This document shows, in pieces, positions 10,560 to 22,378 of a DNA stretch of 64,000 bases. Both the position numbers and the translations under genes were made by a program. Numbering within the stretch: position 1 is the first letter of the stretch; the number at the start of each line of letters is the position of its first letter. The stretch comes from Symsagittifera roscoffensis (Eukaryota; Xenacoelomorpha; Acoela; Convolutidae): positions 41,667,430 through 41,731,429 of the forward strand of contig NC_087065.1 of NCBI RefSeq assembly GCF_963678635.1, written 5' to 3'. Below the pieces are notes generated by a model. It was given only the letters and a program-made list of their open reading frames with translations, was not told the origin of the DNA and did not search any database.

Positions 10560-10974
10560 AGTTTATAGAGCAGTCTATGGATGGAGCAGTAATAACATGA
10601 AAAAGTTTAACGTACAAAAATGATTTTTTTTTCAATTTGAGTCTTTTTTGTGAAAATCATCTCCCAGCACGCCATATTAAATGCAGTTCCTTCAATCAAT
10701 TTGTTATGATTTCAATGACGGATTAAATCTCCGCTTACGCGTTAATAGCGCGAAATATATCGCGCATTAATTGTCCCAAATTGGCAATTTTTACACCAAC
10801 ATAACTTTACGAAAAATGATCACAGGTGAAATATCTTTCCAAATTTCAGCTCAGGACAAAAAAAACTTTTTGAATGATATAAAAAAATTTCCGTCAAAAA
10901 TGGCTAGTTGAAAAGTCGAAACTTGCCTGCAGAAAAAAAAATTACCCCCGACCACAAATATTCCGTTACTTTTG
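10560..10974 (+). repeat. Dispersed repeat with GCGCGA/TCGCGC palindrome, copy 1
   Basis: Contains gcgcgaaatatatcgcgc (10748-10765), a palindrome with a six-base spacer, between conserved flanks (gattaaatctccgcttacgc; acaggtgaaatatctttcc). Other copies: 21964-22378, 24780-25187, and diverged reverse-complement copies at about 33485-33660 and 40560-40690. Confidence 0.75.
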
Positions 10975-10985
10975 CAAAGAAACCG

Positions 10986-12270
10986 CATGACCATTAGAAG
11001 CATAAGCAGTTACACAGAGGTGGAGTTAGCGAGAACACAACAAAAAGTATATCTAAAAAGGCAATAAAAAATTAGAAATAAGCCTCGAACTTAAAAAAAA
11101 TCGGATACCTCTGAGATTCGAACATGCGACTAAGAGATTAAGAGTCTTAAATACTAACAACTCAAATACGGAAGTTTAATAGATACCAAACACTAGCCAG
11201 AACAAATAAAGCAGAGAACAAATGCTATGCAATTTTCAATGCTACAGCGAATTTTTCCAATAGATAACAATAGAAGACGCCCAAATGGAAAAAACAATAA
11301 AGAAAAAAAGCATTTCAAAAACCTTCAACCAAACCACAACCATCTTGAATCTTTGGCATCATTCGCCAAAGACCTTGGTAGATAGAACAGTCAAGTCAAA
11401 ATAGCAGCCAAAAACTTTCCGGAACGTTTTTTTTTTCGGACAATTTTAGTAATTAAAATGCTACTTTGTGCCATCACCTTGAAGAGATTTAAACTGAAAT
11501 TTTCTAAATCTATTCGAGACGCTAAGATGCTGCTTGAAAGCAATTGCACACACTGAAAAGCAAACAAACAAATCAGAAAAAATGCACCGAAAAAAAACTG
11601 AAAACTAACTCATTTTTTTCAAAAACCAATTCAAAACTTTGTCTTTTCAAACGGTAAATATTTCGCGTGTAAAAAAAAACAAAATAAAAAACACTTCACT
11701 ACGTTTACCGTCTTCAAATCAAATCAAAAAAGTGTCTCAAAAACTTTTTAAAAAGTTACTAAAATAAAACATCCGGCAAATGAGCCGACAAAAATTGAAA
11801 CGAAATTCATAAAGCCTATTAAAAGCTGAAAACTATTTTAGCTTTAGACCCAGACCTACTGAAAAACCTGTTAAAAACGCAACTTGGATAGAAGTTGAGC
11901 TCCTCTACAATTTAAGATCCTGTGAACAAAGTTATTTACGGCGAAAGACAAACAACTCAAAGATGTGTCGAAGAAAATACTGTTGTTTCCGTTTGACAAT
12001 GTTTGGACAACTGTTGAAAAAAGCGTCTAACTTTATCGAAATAAGTTAGTTAACTATATGGTATTCACAAAATGGAAAACACCAACAATGCGGTACCAAA
12101 ATATGCGAAAAAATTATGATATGGGGTGCTCTTAGCATGACGTGTTTCACTTAAAAATAAAAGAGGAGCACCAACAATGAGTGGTCCAAAGTTTTGTTAA
12201 AATCCATCATAGTTTCTTCCTTATACATCCATACTGTTTCCCAATGGTTGTATTCTTCAACAGGACGAAG
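10986..12270. other. AT-rich non-coding start of segmental copy 2
   Basis: Duplicate of 1-1289; nothing else recognised besides the SINE-like fragment. Confidence 0.6.
11076..11256. repeat. SINE-like fragment in segmental copy 2
   Basis: Counterpart of about 95-275; shares gattcgaa, aaataaagcagagaaca and caatgctacag with the SINE-like copies near 56.5 and 57.3 kb. Confidence 0.45.
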
Positions 12271-12278
12271 CTTTAGCG

Positions 12279-12689
12279 TAGTGTTGCAACAATAGTTCGA
12301 AGGTTCATTCGCAAGATTGACGTTCGAATGCTGATTTCATCATTCGAATATAGATTATTCTAGAACAAAAATGTCATGTGAGTGTGAATAATTGCAATTC
12401 ACACATGCTGCTCGGTAATTGGTTGAAGAAGGATCAAAATCGCATCGGCTTTTGTTTAATTCAGTTCAAAATGATTGAAGTGAATTATAGCTGCTGCTAA
12501 CCATGTGTGATAATTGGAATTTGTTAACTACGTGACTCGAAATTGAATATTTCGATTACTTTTTTGCGAAGGTTCCAGTTTTTTTTGTGGAAAAAAATTG
12601 CTGCTCTGGGAAGTTCAACATTCGAATGAACGTTCGAATGTTCGTGTCAAACGTTCGAAATGTTGATTTGAACATTTGTTGCAACACTA
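12279..12689. mobile_element. hAT-like MITE, copy 2
   Basis: The same MITE within the second segmental copy, with the same inverted termini and left octamer (12271-12278). It was carried there by the ~11 kb duplication and not inserted independently, because its position relative to the retrotransposon is identical. Confidence 0.75.
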
Positions 12690-12709
12690 CTTTAGGTCTG
12701 CCATTGTGT

Positions 12710-13570
12710 ATGCCTTCCGGTCACAAGACCTCGGCGGCAGATGTGGGGAGCAATCCCTCCAAATTCCACGGCCCAAGTGTACCCACCGGAGGAATGGTGT
12801 TTGTGCCATGGTGTCCAGAGTACGCCGCTGACCTGCGACATCTTATAACTCAAGCGGGCGATATTGAGAAGAACCCAGGCCCCGACACCTGCCCACTTTG
12901 CAACAAGAGAGCCCGGTACGACTGCCTGAGATGCGGAGACTGTCGGTTGTGGCATCATACAAGTTGCTTGAAGATGACGTGCGCCGAAATCAAGAGCTGG
13001 TCTACTTGGCGATGGCACTGTGGCTGCAGAGACCCCCCTCAAGACAATAAACCCAACACTGCAAGGAGGACAGCAGACAGAGTGGCTCAGCTAAAACCTC
13101 GTCAGCAGCCTCCTACCCAGGGCAAGGCAGCTTCTATCCTGCAACTTAACATTGATGGCTGGCGCGGCAAGAACACAGTCCTCAACAAGATCCTGGATGA
13201 GCTGAAACCCGTGGTAGTGGTGCTGCAAGAAACCAAACTGAAGAAGAAAACAGAAGCTCCGAAAGTGCCCAACTACACGGCCATCACAGAAGAAAGAAAG
13301 GTCCACAGAACACAGGCGAGTGAGCTCCCCCAGAGCGGCTTAGCCACCCTGATTTGCAACACGGTGACAGTCAAGAAGGTTCTCGGTTCATTGACGACAC
13401 CGCATCGAGCGGCCTTGGAGACACTCGGCGTCCGAGTTCAGTTCCAGAAAGGCGAAATGGACATCTGGAACATCTACAGGCCCCCCGCGCGCGACGAAAG
13501 AGCACTGGCCCGACACGGAGAGCACTGTGATCTGCTCCGACGTCCGACGGTTCCTGGGACGACCTGCTGA
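12710..13570 (+). pseudogene. Retrotransposon N-terminal part, copy 2
   Basis: Same domains as at 1729-2604: 2A-like DIEKNPGP (12860-12883), PHD-type Cys/His cluster (about 12890-13027) and endonuclease motifs LNIDG, LQETKL and NIYRPP. A 7-bp difference near 13544 (a repeated ccgacg block) puts the frame into an earlier stop at 13570. The remaining endonuclease half (to about 13674) is cut by an 8-bp deletion between two cct repeats, which removes the SSPDVTLV reading present in copy 1. Confidence 0.8.
12860..12883 (+). other. 2A-like peptide motif, copy 2
   Basis: Identical DIEKNPGP in the second segmental copy, in frame with the PHD-type finger. Confidence 0.72.
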
Positions 13571-13829
13571 CTACGGACACCCTCGGAGATGAGCTGGACG
13601 AGTGGCTTACCGACAGACACTTCACGACCCTGAACAACGCGCCAACTAGAGTTTCAGGAAGAGGAGCCGCCTGACGTCACCCTCGTGAAGACCAGGAGGG
13701 CCCACCTCTTCAACTGGAAGGTCCTTGACTCTATCGGCTCTGATCACCTGCCGCTGCTGATTTCGACGGATCAGAAGACCGAAGAGAGACGTCCGTCGAA
13801 GAGACTGAACTACACGAAGACAGACTAGG

Positions 13830-15179
13830 ATGTCTACAAGCAGACCTGCAACCAGCAATAAGAGGCCCGAGCAGTCCCTTGACAAAGACTGCAAGAAGTT
13901 CACTGAGATGATTCTTCAAGCCGCCAAGAAGTCTACTCCCTCCTCCTCCGGGAAGGCCTCGAAGCCATGGTGGAACGAGAAGTGTGCAGCGCCGAAGAGA
14001 GAATGCAACCAGGCACTGAGAAGACTGAGGACGAGCAGGACGGAGGAAGCCATCAGCATCTACCAGCAGGCTCGCCTCGACCTGGAGAAGACAATCATCA
14101 CCGAGAAAGGAGAGTCATGGAAGTCCTTCGCTTCGGAGCTGACACCGTCCATCCCTTCCACGAAAGTGTGGAACACGATGAAGGCGATGGACGGCAGGAG
14201 CAGAAGCAACTTGCCCGGTGTTCCGATCATCGAAGACGGAAAAGAGAGGGCCATCGAACGCGAGAAAGCCGAGGCGACTGTGAAAGCGTACGCCAGGGTT
14301 AGCCGTCTGAAAGTGGAGAGAGTCCATGAGAAGGACGCCTACAACAAGGACCGCAGAGCAGTTACCGCCCCCATCGAAGAAGAAGATTTCACCATGGACG
14401 AGCTGATTAGTGTCACGAGCAAGCTGAAGAAGAACGCCCCCGGAGCAGACGAGATCCATCCGATGACCCTCAAGCACCTTCCCGCGGCAGGTAGAGAACG
14501 CCTTCTCGACATCCTGAACAGAAGTTGGAGAGAAGGAAGAGTGCCAGCGAACTGGAGAAGAGCCATCATCGTGCCGATCTTGAAGAAGAACAAGCCTCCC
14601 AACCAGGTGAAGAGCTACAGACCCGTCTCCCTGCTCTCAGTGACCTCCAAAGTCATGGAGACGATAATCACGAAGAGATTGAAGAAATGGGCATGGGATA
14701 ACAAGATCATCCCCGAGCAGCAGTCCGGTTTCCAACCGAGGAGGAGCACCTTGGACGTCATCGCTAGCGTCACCCAGAGAGCGTTTGATGGGCTACAACA
14801 CAGAAAGAGATCGCTTGTAGTTGGCATTGACTTCCGCGCCGCCTTCGACCGCGTCTGGCGGACCGGCCTCCTGAGAGACCTGGCCACGTACGGGTGTCCT
14901 CCCATGACCCTCCACTGGATCAGAGCCTGGCTGACAGATAGAGTATCAGCCGTCAGGTGGAACGAAAGCACCAGCTCCTACAAGGTCTTTCAACAAGGAG
15001 TCCCGCAAGGCAGTCCCCTGTCGCCCTTGCTGTTCTGCCTTGCCACTGCCTCTCTCCCCCCGATGATCCAGGCTGCTGCCCCCGAGACGACAGTTGACAT
15101 CTTTGTCGACGACCTGACAGCCGTGACCCAGGACCAGAGGTGGCGGCCGCGAAAATGCAACCTGCCCTGGATTGCATAG
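13830..15179 (+). pseudogene. Retrotransposon reverse transcriptase, copy 2
   Basis: 449 codons, nearly identical to 2850-4199. Motif A (GIDFRAAFD) and GVPQGSPLSPLLF are unchanged. The catalytic box reads FVDD (15102-15113) where copy 1 has FADD, from a single C-to-T change. Both catalytic Asp residues remain; Val at this place occurs in other reverse transcriptases, so the change need not inactivate. The same downstream frameshift as in copy 1 ends the frame at 15179. Confidence 0.85.
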
Positions 15180-15441
15180 GAAAATGGGCCGAAGACCACT
15201 ACATGAAGATCGACCTGGACGCTGGCAAGACTGAAGCACTGGTTATCTCTGGCCCCGCGCGAGACTGAGGGGAAGTCTCAACCTCTCCTGAAGATCTACG
15301 ACAAGCAAGTCAACTACAGCAAGAACCCCGTGTCGCTGGGTATCACCCTCGACCCCCAGCTGAATTTCACAGAACACACGAAGCAAGCCATAAAGAAGAT
15401 GCAGAACAGAACGAAGATCCTACTCGCCCTCAGTGGAAAAC

Positions 15442-15820
15442 ACTGGGGCTTGAAGGCCAAGGACCTCCGCCAACTTTACGACGGGTACGTCAGACCGAGC
15501 GGCACGTACGGCGTTGGAGTTTTCTTTCCTTTCTTGAGCGATACAAGCGCAGCGAGCATTGAATCAGCGAACTATGCAGCGGCGAGAATTATAGTGGGCG
15601 CCCCAGCAGGTTCACCAGCCCGACAGACGAGAACTGAAGCAGGTCTGCCGAGAATTCGCACCATCGCCGAAGCAGAAGGAGCCAACCTGTTGTCGAAGAT
15701 CGAGTGCCTGCCAGAATGCCACCACTTGAAGCCCCTACTCACGCCTGTCTCCAGACCCCGCCTGAAATCGAGAGGAGAAACTACTTTCAGACCCGACTGG
15801 AGATCGGTCAGCAGGAAGAG
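15442..15820. repeat. 379-bp tandem duplication, first unit
   Basis: From the actggggcttgaagg at 15442 the sequence repeats exactly 379 bases later at 15821. Copy 1 of the retrotransposon has the block only once. Three bases (act) are shared at the breakpoints, consistent with microhomology-mediated or slippage duplication. Confidence 0.9.
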
Positions 15821-16199
15821 ACTGGGGCTTGAAGGCCAAGGACCTCCGCCAACTTTACGACGGGTACGTCAGACCGAGCGGCACGTACGGCGTTGGAGTT
15901 TTCTTTCCTTTCTTGAGCGATACAAGCGCAGCGAGCATTGAATCAGCGAACTATGCAGCGGCGAGAATTATAGTGGGCGCCCCAGCAGGTTCACCAGCCC
16001 GACAGACGAGAACTGAAGCAGGTCTGCCGAGAATTCGCACCATCGCCGAAGCAGAAGGAGCCAACCTGTTGTCGAAGATCGAGTGCCTGCCAGAATGCCA
16101 CCACTTGAAGCCCCTACTCACGCCTGTCTCCAGACCCCGCCTGAAATCGAGAGGAGAAACTACTTTCAGACCCGACTGGAGATCGGTCAGCAGGAAGAG
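15821..16199. repeat. 379-bp tandem duplication, second unit
   Basis: Second unit of the same duplication; I saw essentially no differences from the first unit, so it is younger than the 11-kb duplication. Confidence 0.9.
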
Positions 16200-17273
16200 A
16201 CTAGCCAAAGTTGGCCCAGGACAATGCGTGAGACACAAGATCAGAGACGACACCATCGACACCGAAGACCAATTTTACTATGACAACATGGACCAAGAAG
16301 GCTTTCACGCCAGAGCAACAAAAGGCAAGAGACTCCCACAAGACGAAAACAGAACCCATAAAGAAGAAATCACGCTACACCAGCTGAGACTGAACAGAGC
16401 ACCCTGGCTCCAACAGGTCGCACACCGCTTCGGGCGGGAAAAATCGGATATTTGCCCACACTGCGACGCAAACGAGCCTGAGAGTGCCGAACATATGCTA
16501 GTCAGGTGCCAGAAAAGGAATGAAGAAAGACAAGAAACCCTCGAAGACAACCCGTCGGTCACGGCCCTCCAAGACAACCCCGACAGAATTATCTACTTCC
16601 TCCGGCAGATAGGGAGACTCTAATCTCCCCCCTGATCATCAAAGAGGGCGCTGACAACACACACATACACACACACACACACACTACTTTAGCGCACACA
16701 TTCAGATACACCAAAAACTGGATATCCCAACTGGGTGCAAATTTTGCAATGGCCACCCAATTCAGCTACTTTCTCCAATTGAGATGAGAATCTTTTGGTT
16801 ATTCTAAGGGACTAAATTTAATCAAAAAGTCCATTCCGAAAAAAAAACAATTAACTGAGAAAAGTCAGCATGTGGTGACCTCAGAATTTGAGTTCAATTT
16901 TATGCATTCATTCACAAACACCTACTGTAACTGCAAAAAAAGTGGAGCATCAACAATGAATGGTTCAAAGTTATGTGAAATACTTTGTAAATAAAAAATG
17001 TACATAGAAACGAGTCTTTTCCACTGTATATAGACACAAAAAACCACTGCACTAGGTAGGAAACACAATTAGACGCTAGTAGACTACCATGTCGAAAATT
17101 GGGGACAAACAACAATTTCATTTATCCTTTCATCCTGTAGCAAAATTCTTTACGGGATTTAAGCCTACTACCCGGTTGCAATACCAGATTGAGGATAAAA
17201 AATAAAACTTAATACCCATGTAGTAAATAAGTGAACCTTTCAAGCGAGTTTTCTCGACACCCAAGAGAATATA

Positions 17274-17276
<3 letters not shown>

Positions 17277-17321
<45 letters not shown>
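17277..17321. repeat. (GA)n microsatellite, copy 2
   Basis: Same run in segmental copy 2, with the same interruption. Confidence 0.95.
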
Positions 17322-18129
17322 CCGTATATGACGCTCAACTTGCTTGCTTGCCAATTTTTTTGAGGTTATCAAAAATTGAGCAAAAAAAATAACTCTAGGC
17401 TATAGTTCTTAGTCACTTAGCATGGTCCAAACAATAATACAGTACGACATCACCAAAACGATCAGTTCGATTATATTAGTGTAGGGTTCAATGATAATGA
17501 GGGTTCTTTGTTAGGTCAGCCTCCTAGCGAAATACGTCCGTGGTCAAATCAATTAGACAGCTGAAAAATATCCGATGTTGTCTTACTCTTTGGCGTTGTA
17601 GGACGTCTTGCGTTCTGTACCTCGTGAGGGGAAGCTGGGCAGGATGGAAGCAACCACTTCCCTGTAGTTCTGGTCTTCTATATTGCTACAGTCAACTAAA
17701 ATGGTTTCACCTCTCGCTATACACGAATACGCAATCATCTCAATTAATCTGAAAATATAATAAAAATAGATGGCTTTATTGCACATGTACTTCTTGTCAT
17801 TATAGCAACTTCTGTCAACTCTTTAAAATACTCAAAAAATGAGAACAAATACACGGGCAAAAAATCAGAACACCTTAGTCAAAAATACTGATCGTTATAT
17901 CAGGTCGATGGTTGTGAAAATCAAGGTCTAACATCAGCCAAATAACACCACAGTTACCTTGAAAAAGATAGAGAGGACATTTGAAGAGAGCGACATCAAA
18001 AAATTCAATCTTGAAAAAATTGTATATCTGCATATCATCAAGTACTTGCGAGTACCGCACCTCCGGTGCTTCGAATTTTTAACAACTCATAAAAAACCGT
18101 AAATATTGGGAAAAAAATCAGCATCTTTT

Positions 18130-19390
18130 GAGTGTACTCTGACAGCACCAAATTACAGGGTTGGTAATTTCAAATTTTGAATAAAAAATTCTATACAAGT
18201 TTTTTCAATTCAAATTTTTTTAAAACCATCAAGTTTTCTATATCCAAGTTCTTTGAAAAACTTTAGAATCTTTGAAAAATTAAGAAACATCACTTCTCGG
18301 AACCTAAAATTAATTGGGCAGTCGCATTTGGACGCAAGATTTGCAACTCCTGAGAGAGATCTTACAGTACCCAACTACAGCGTTGGGAATTTCAAAGTTT
18401 TCTATAAACTTTTTTGAAAAAAAAAAACAGAAAAAAAGTCATATCTCGAAAACAGCCAAAAGACTTGAGCCGCCACAATTGGAGGCAAGATTTCTCGCAA
18501 TCCCTGAGAGTTCTCAAACAGCCCCCAACTACAGGGGGTTAGGAACTTCAGAATTTGAAGAAAAAAAATAAATTTAAGTTTTCTGAAAATTTTTTGAAAA
18601 AATAACAAAAAACGTCATATCTAGAAAACTACAAAGACTTGAGCAGTCACAGTTGGAGGCAAGATTCGCAACATCTGAGACCTTGATACCACTCTGACAG
18701 CCCCGACCTAAAGGGTTGGAAAATTCAAGCTTAGAAGAAATGAAGTTAAATTTAAGTTTTCTGAAAATTTTTCAAGAAAATCACAAAAAACGTCATATCT
18801 CAAAAACTACAAGGATTTGAGCAGTCAAATTTGGAGACAAAATTCACAACTTCTGGGAGTATCCTGAAAGAGCCTATACTTTGTAAAATTACTTATATCT
18901 AAAATCTTTTAAAAATCTTGAAAAAAAAATCCTAAAAAACATCAAATCTCGAAAACTACAAGGATTTGAGCAGTCATATTCAGGGGCAAGATTCGCAACT
19001 CCTGAGAGTACCCTCACTGATTCCAACTACAGAATTGAGATCTTCAAAGTTTTTGAAAAAATCATTAAAAAAATGTCATATCTCGAAAACTACAAGGATT
19101 TGAGAAGTAATATTTGGAGGCAAGATTCGCAACCCCTGAGACTACCCTGACATCCTCCAACTACAGCATTGCGAATTTTATTTTTTCAGAAACTTTTAAA
19201 ATTAAAATTATCTAGAAATTTTTGAAAAATCTCGAAAGTTGCCGCATCTCGCAACCTAAAAGAATTGCTTATTGATATATGGAGGCCGAAATCGCAACAT
19301 GTGGGGAAACCGTGAAAGCATCTCACTATTGGGTTGCTACTTTCAAACTTGGTAAAGTTTTCAAACAGGAAAATCGAAAAAAAAAATCTT
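18130..19390. repeat. Degenerate ~140-180 bp tandem repeats, copy 2
   Basis: Segmental-duplication counterpart of the repeats at 6770-7990. Confidence 0.75.
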
Positions 19391-21963
19391 AACCATTGCA
19401 ATATTCGATCTTCGGAGCGAAAGCTTATCCATCATATTTTCCCAAAGCCACTGACTTGAGAATGAGTGAAATGACATAGAAAGAAGGAAAATAGAATAAA
19501 TTTAGAGAGAAAGAGAGAAAACAAAGAGAGACTATAAACACGAGACAGAACTGGCCGATGACAAGAAGGCCAAAAAGGACAAATCAAATAGACTGAACAT
19601 GTATAAATTTTTTTTACAACTACCGAAACAAATCTTACTATCAGTATTCGATCACAGGGCACCAAAACTAGCTTTAAAAAGCCTAGATTAAGAATTTCAA
19701 GCTCTTATATTTCAAGAATTTTTTACGACTAACACTTCTTTCATTAAAAAACTCCAATTAGGGAAACTAGGCCAGGGAAATCTAAAAATTAAACTCTACT
19801 TTCGAAAAATATTCATTCAAATATTCTCACTTTTTGCACATTCACAGAAGAGTGTAACTTGACATCCTTTTATCAAACGAATTTGAATTTAATTGAACAT
19901 AGCCAACAGACAGTAAAAAAAACAATTAACTCAAGAAGCCTTTTAAAAATGACTGGCCGTTTCGAACTTAGAACTTGAATTTTTTGAATTTCGAGAACTT
20001 TTGGCTGACTCTTTTTTTCTTATAAATTAACCTATTTGAGAAATCTAAATCAATAATTAATATTAATATTCACTGCGGAAGTCAAACTATTAAAGTCATT
20101 TTCGAATCTAGAAGTCACTCATAATTTTTCGCGCCATTTGCGCTTTCGTTATTGGATAGCGCAATTTGCCTTCCTGATAGCTAAGGAAATTGAATTGAAT
20201 TTGATATGAAACCAAAAACAAAATTCATAGAATCAATCTTGACGTTCATAGAATCAATCTTGGCGTGAACAAACTTTTAGAATTTCCTTGAAAAAGAAAT
20301 CAAATCTCGAAAAGTAAAGTTTGAAATTACTTCCTGGGGAAAACGAAAAATTTTCCTGGTAGAAAAGAATAAGTCGGGCCAAAAATGTTGTCTTCACTTC
20401 GTTAACTGAAACTTAAAAGCTACATTTTTGCAACAAATATGGGGAAACAACAGATATTTGAAAAATACACACCTATAAAACCGAAAAAAAATTATTATTA
20501 TTATTATATTAAATGTTCCAAACACTGTTTTAAGCCTAGGCCACGAAATTTGTACTGAAAGATAAATATATGTGTCTAATCAAAAAACTAAACAGCTCAT
20601 CTCGATTAGAAAAAAAAAACAACACAAAAATTGCCAGCATATTTTAACGTAGGTAACAGAAAATGAACATAGTGGTATTAAATTGATACGACAATGAAAC
20701 TACTTTATTCAGACCAGCAAAACAGGTCAATGCAAATTCTAATTTGAAATTGAAGTTTTTTCGCCTAAGCCAAGCGGGAAAAAACGCTTAAAAAGACGTG
20801 AGTTACGCCTAAGCCAAGTGGGAAAAAACAAGGAAGATGTCAAGGTTCAATAATGAAGAATTTGTAAAGACAAAACTTGAAAAGATGAAAAATTTGTACA
20901 GAGAACAGAATAAAAAACATGTTGGGCGGAAAAAAAACTGCGGTCAGAAAAAAATTGTAAGCTATAAAGTTTAAGACCTTTTACGAAACACATAAAAACA
21001 ACAAAATATTTTACCATCGAAAATACGTAAAATAATTCCACGAAGATGATGTAACTAAATCCGAAACCGTTCAATCGAGAAAAAAAAACGAAAATGAGCA
21101 AAAAAAATTACAGAAATTTCAATAATAGTAAAACTGCTTAAATCAATAAAAAACATGCCTTGGAAAGTAGATCCGTAAAAACTTTACCAAATAAAGCAAA
21201 CTACCATTTAAAAAAGGTGAAATGAGCCGACGGAAACTAGGACGAAGCTCACAATGCTAAAAACCCATCTTTTTTTTATTTAAGTTTATTTGAAAAACAA
21301 GATACTACCTTAGACGAGCTTCCGAACTTATCGCAAGGGTAAAAAAGATGTTATTGATAAAACTAGCCATTTTAACTGCATAACTGGATCGATAGGTAAC
21401 TCTTTATCATTTTATTATTCTTTATCCGCTGGGATATATAAAAATTAAAATCAAATTTCGCGCCATTTTCATTTACTTGATTGGAAAAATTCTTTTAGCA
21501 AATAAACTTGAATTTGAATTGAAAAAAAATGAAAATTCAAACTGCCAACTTGAGCATGATCAAATCCGGAGATTTTTGGCTGAAAAAAAAAACAATCACG
21601 ACCAGTATAAGTTCCTTCGATGGGTTCATAAAATTGAAGTTTAAGTTCTAAGCCAAAGTTAGAAACTATAAGAAATGAGAGCTCAATAAAAAATCACAAT
21701 TTGACACAATTTATACTCAAAGTATTAAAAAAGGAAAAACTCGTTTGAAAAGATCATTTGTTTCAAGAATCTCCAACTCAAACCATTTTTCAACAAGAGC
21801 CGAAGTTGCACTTCGCATACACAAGCAAAAAATGACCGATAACGCTACTGGGAAAAACTGCATAAGTAAAACTTTGAGTCTTCTAAATTTCTGAAGTGAC
21901 CCACGCCAATTATGACGCATTAGCAGTACCAGTCAAAACGAAACTTACCAACTAACATACCTC

Positions 21964-22378
21964 AGTTTATAGAGCAGTCTATGGATGGAGCAGTAATAAC
22001 ATGAAAAAGTTTAACGTACAAAAATGATTTTTTTTTCAATTTGAGTCTTTTTTGTGAAAATCATCTCCCAGCACGCCATATTAAATGCAGTTCCTTCAAT
22101 CAATTTGTTATGATTTCAATGACGGATTAAATCTCCGCTTACGCGTTAATAGCGCGAAATATATCGCGCATTAATTGTCCCAAATTGGCAATTTTTACAC
22201 CAACATAACTTTACGAAAAATGATCACAGGTGAAATATCTTTCCAAATTTCAACTCAGGACAAAAAAAACTTTTTGAATGATATAAAAAAATTTCCGTCA
22301 AAAATGGCTAGTTGAAAAGTCGAAACTTGCCTGCAGAAAAAAAAATTACCCCCGACCACAATTATTCCGTTACTTTTG
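21964..22378 (+). repeat. Dispersed palindromic repeat, copy 2
   Basis: Same element at the end of segmental copy 2 (palindrome 22152-22169). Beyond 22378 it continues into sequence (22379-22890) that also follows the third copy, so the original repeat is longer than the part in segmental copy 1. Confidence 0.75.

Larger units (their letters stand above)
1..10974. repeat. Segmental tandem duplication, copy 1
   Basis: The sequence from base 1 recurs from 10986 in the same order and orientation, with only scattered substitutions and small indels. The match covers a MITE, a retrotransposon, GA repeats and several kilobases of AT-rich DNA. Copy 1 stops matching copy 2 after the ttacttttg ending at 10974; a short spacer (10975-10985) then leads into copy 2. 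The left end coincides with the window edge, so the unit may extend further left. Confidence 0.93.
5336..10974. other. AT-rich non-coding part of segmental copy 1
   Basis: No gene recognised. It holds a GA microsatellite (5918-5962), degenerate ~140-180 bp repeats (about 6770-7990), and a repeated phrase cgcctaagccaag near 9366 and 9411. At the end (10560-10974) is a dispersed repeat with a GCGCGA/TCGCGC palindrome. The remainder is unassigned low-complexity AT-rich DNA. Confidence 0.6.
15155..16623 (+). pseudogene. Retrotransposon C-terminal region, copy 2, with internal duplication
   Basis: Equivalent to 4175-5264. After the thumb segment (15155-15271) and the shared shift near 15255, the frame runs to the duplication point at 15821. 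There a 379-bp block (15442-15820) repeats; 379 is not a multiple of three, so the frame changes, and the first frame stops at 15941 while the second copy reads on from about 15829 to 16623. The C-terminal CPHC...EHMLVRC zinc motif is intact at the end. Confidence 0.8.
12696..16680 (+). mobile_element. Non-LTR retrotransposon, copy 2
   Basis: Segmental-duplication copy of the element at 1715-5321, with the same boundaries, AC tail and most of the same frameshifts. Private changes are a 7-bp difference near 13544, an 8-bp deletion near 13672, FVDD instead of FADD in the reverse transcriptase, and a 379-bp tandem duplication (15442-15820 repeated at 15821-16199) that adds a further frameshift. 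Inactive. Confidence 0.85.
10986..22378. repeat. Segmental tandem duplication, copy 2
   Basis: This is the second copy of the ~11 kb unit. The offset to copy 1 is about 10981 before the retrotransposon's 3' part and about 11359 after it, because of a 379-bp internal duplication in this copy. At 22378 the match to copy 1 ends, but the sequence continues into bases also found after a diverged third copy near 25187. Copy 2 therefore probably keeps the original right-hand junction. Confidence 0.93.
16695..22378. other. AT-rich non-coding part of segmental copy 2
   Basis: Counterpart of 5336-10974 with the same repeats (degenerate ~140-180 bp units at about 18130-19390). Local differences: at 20208-20275 an insertion with a doubled ttcatagaatcaatcttg replaces the repeated ggcgtgaa of copy 1, and about 20 extra bases occur near 21177. 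No gene recognised. Confidence 0.6.
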
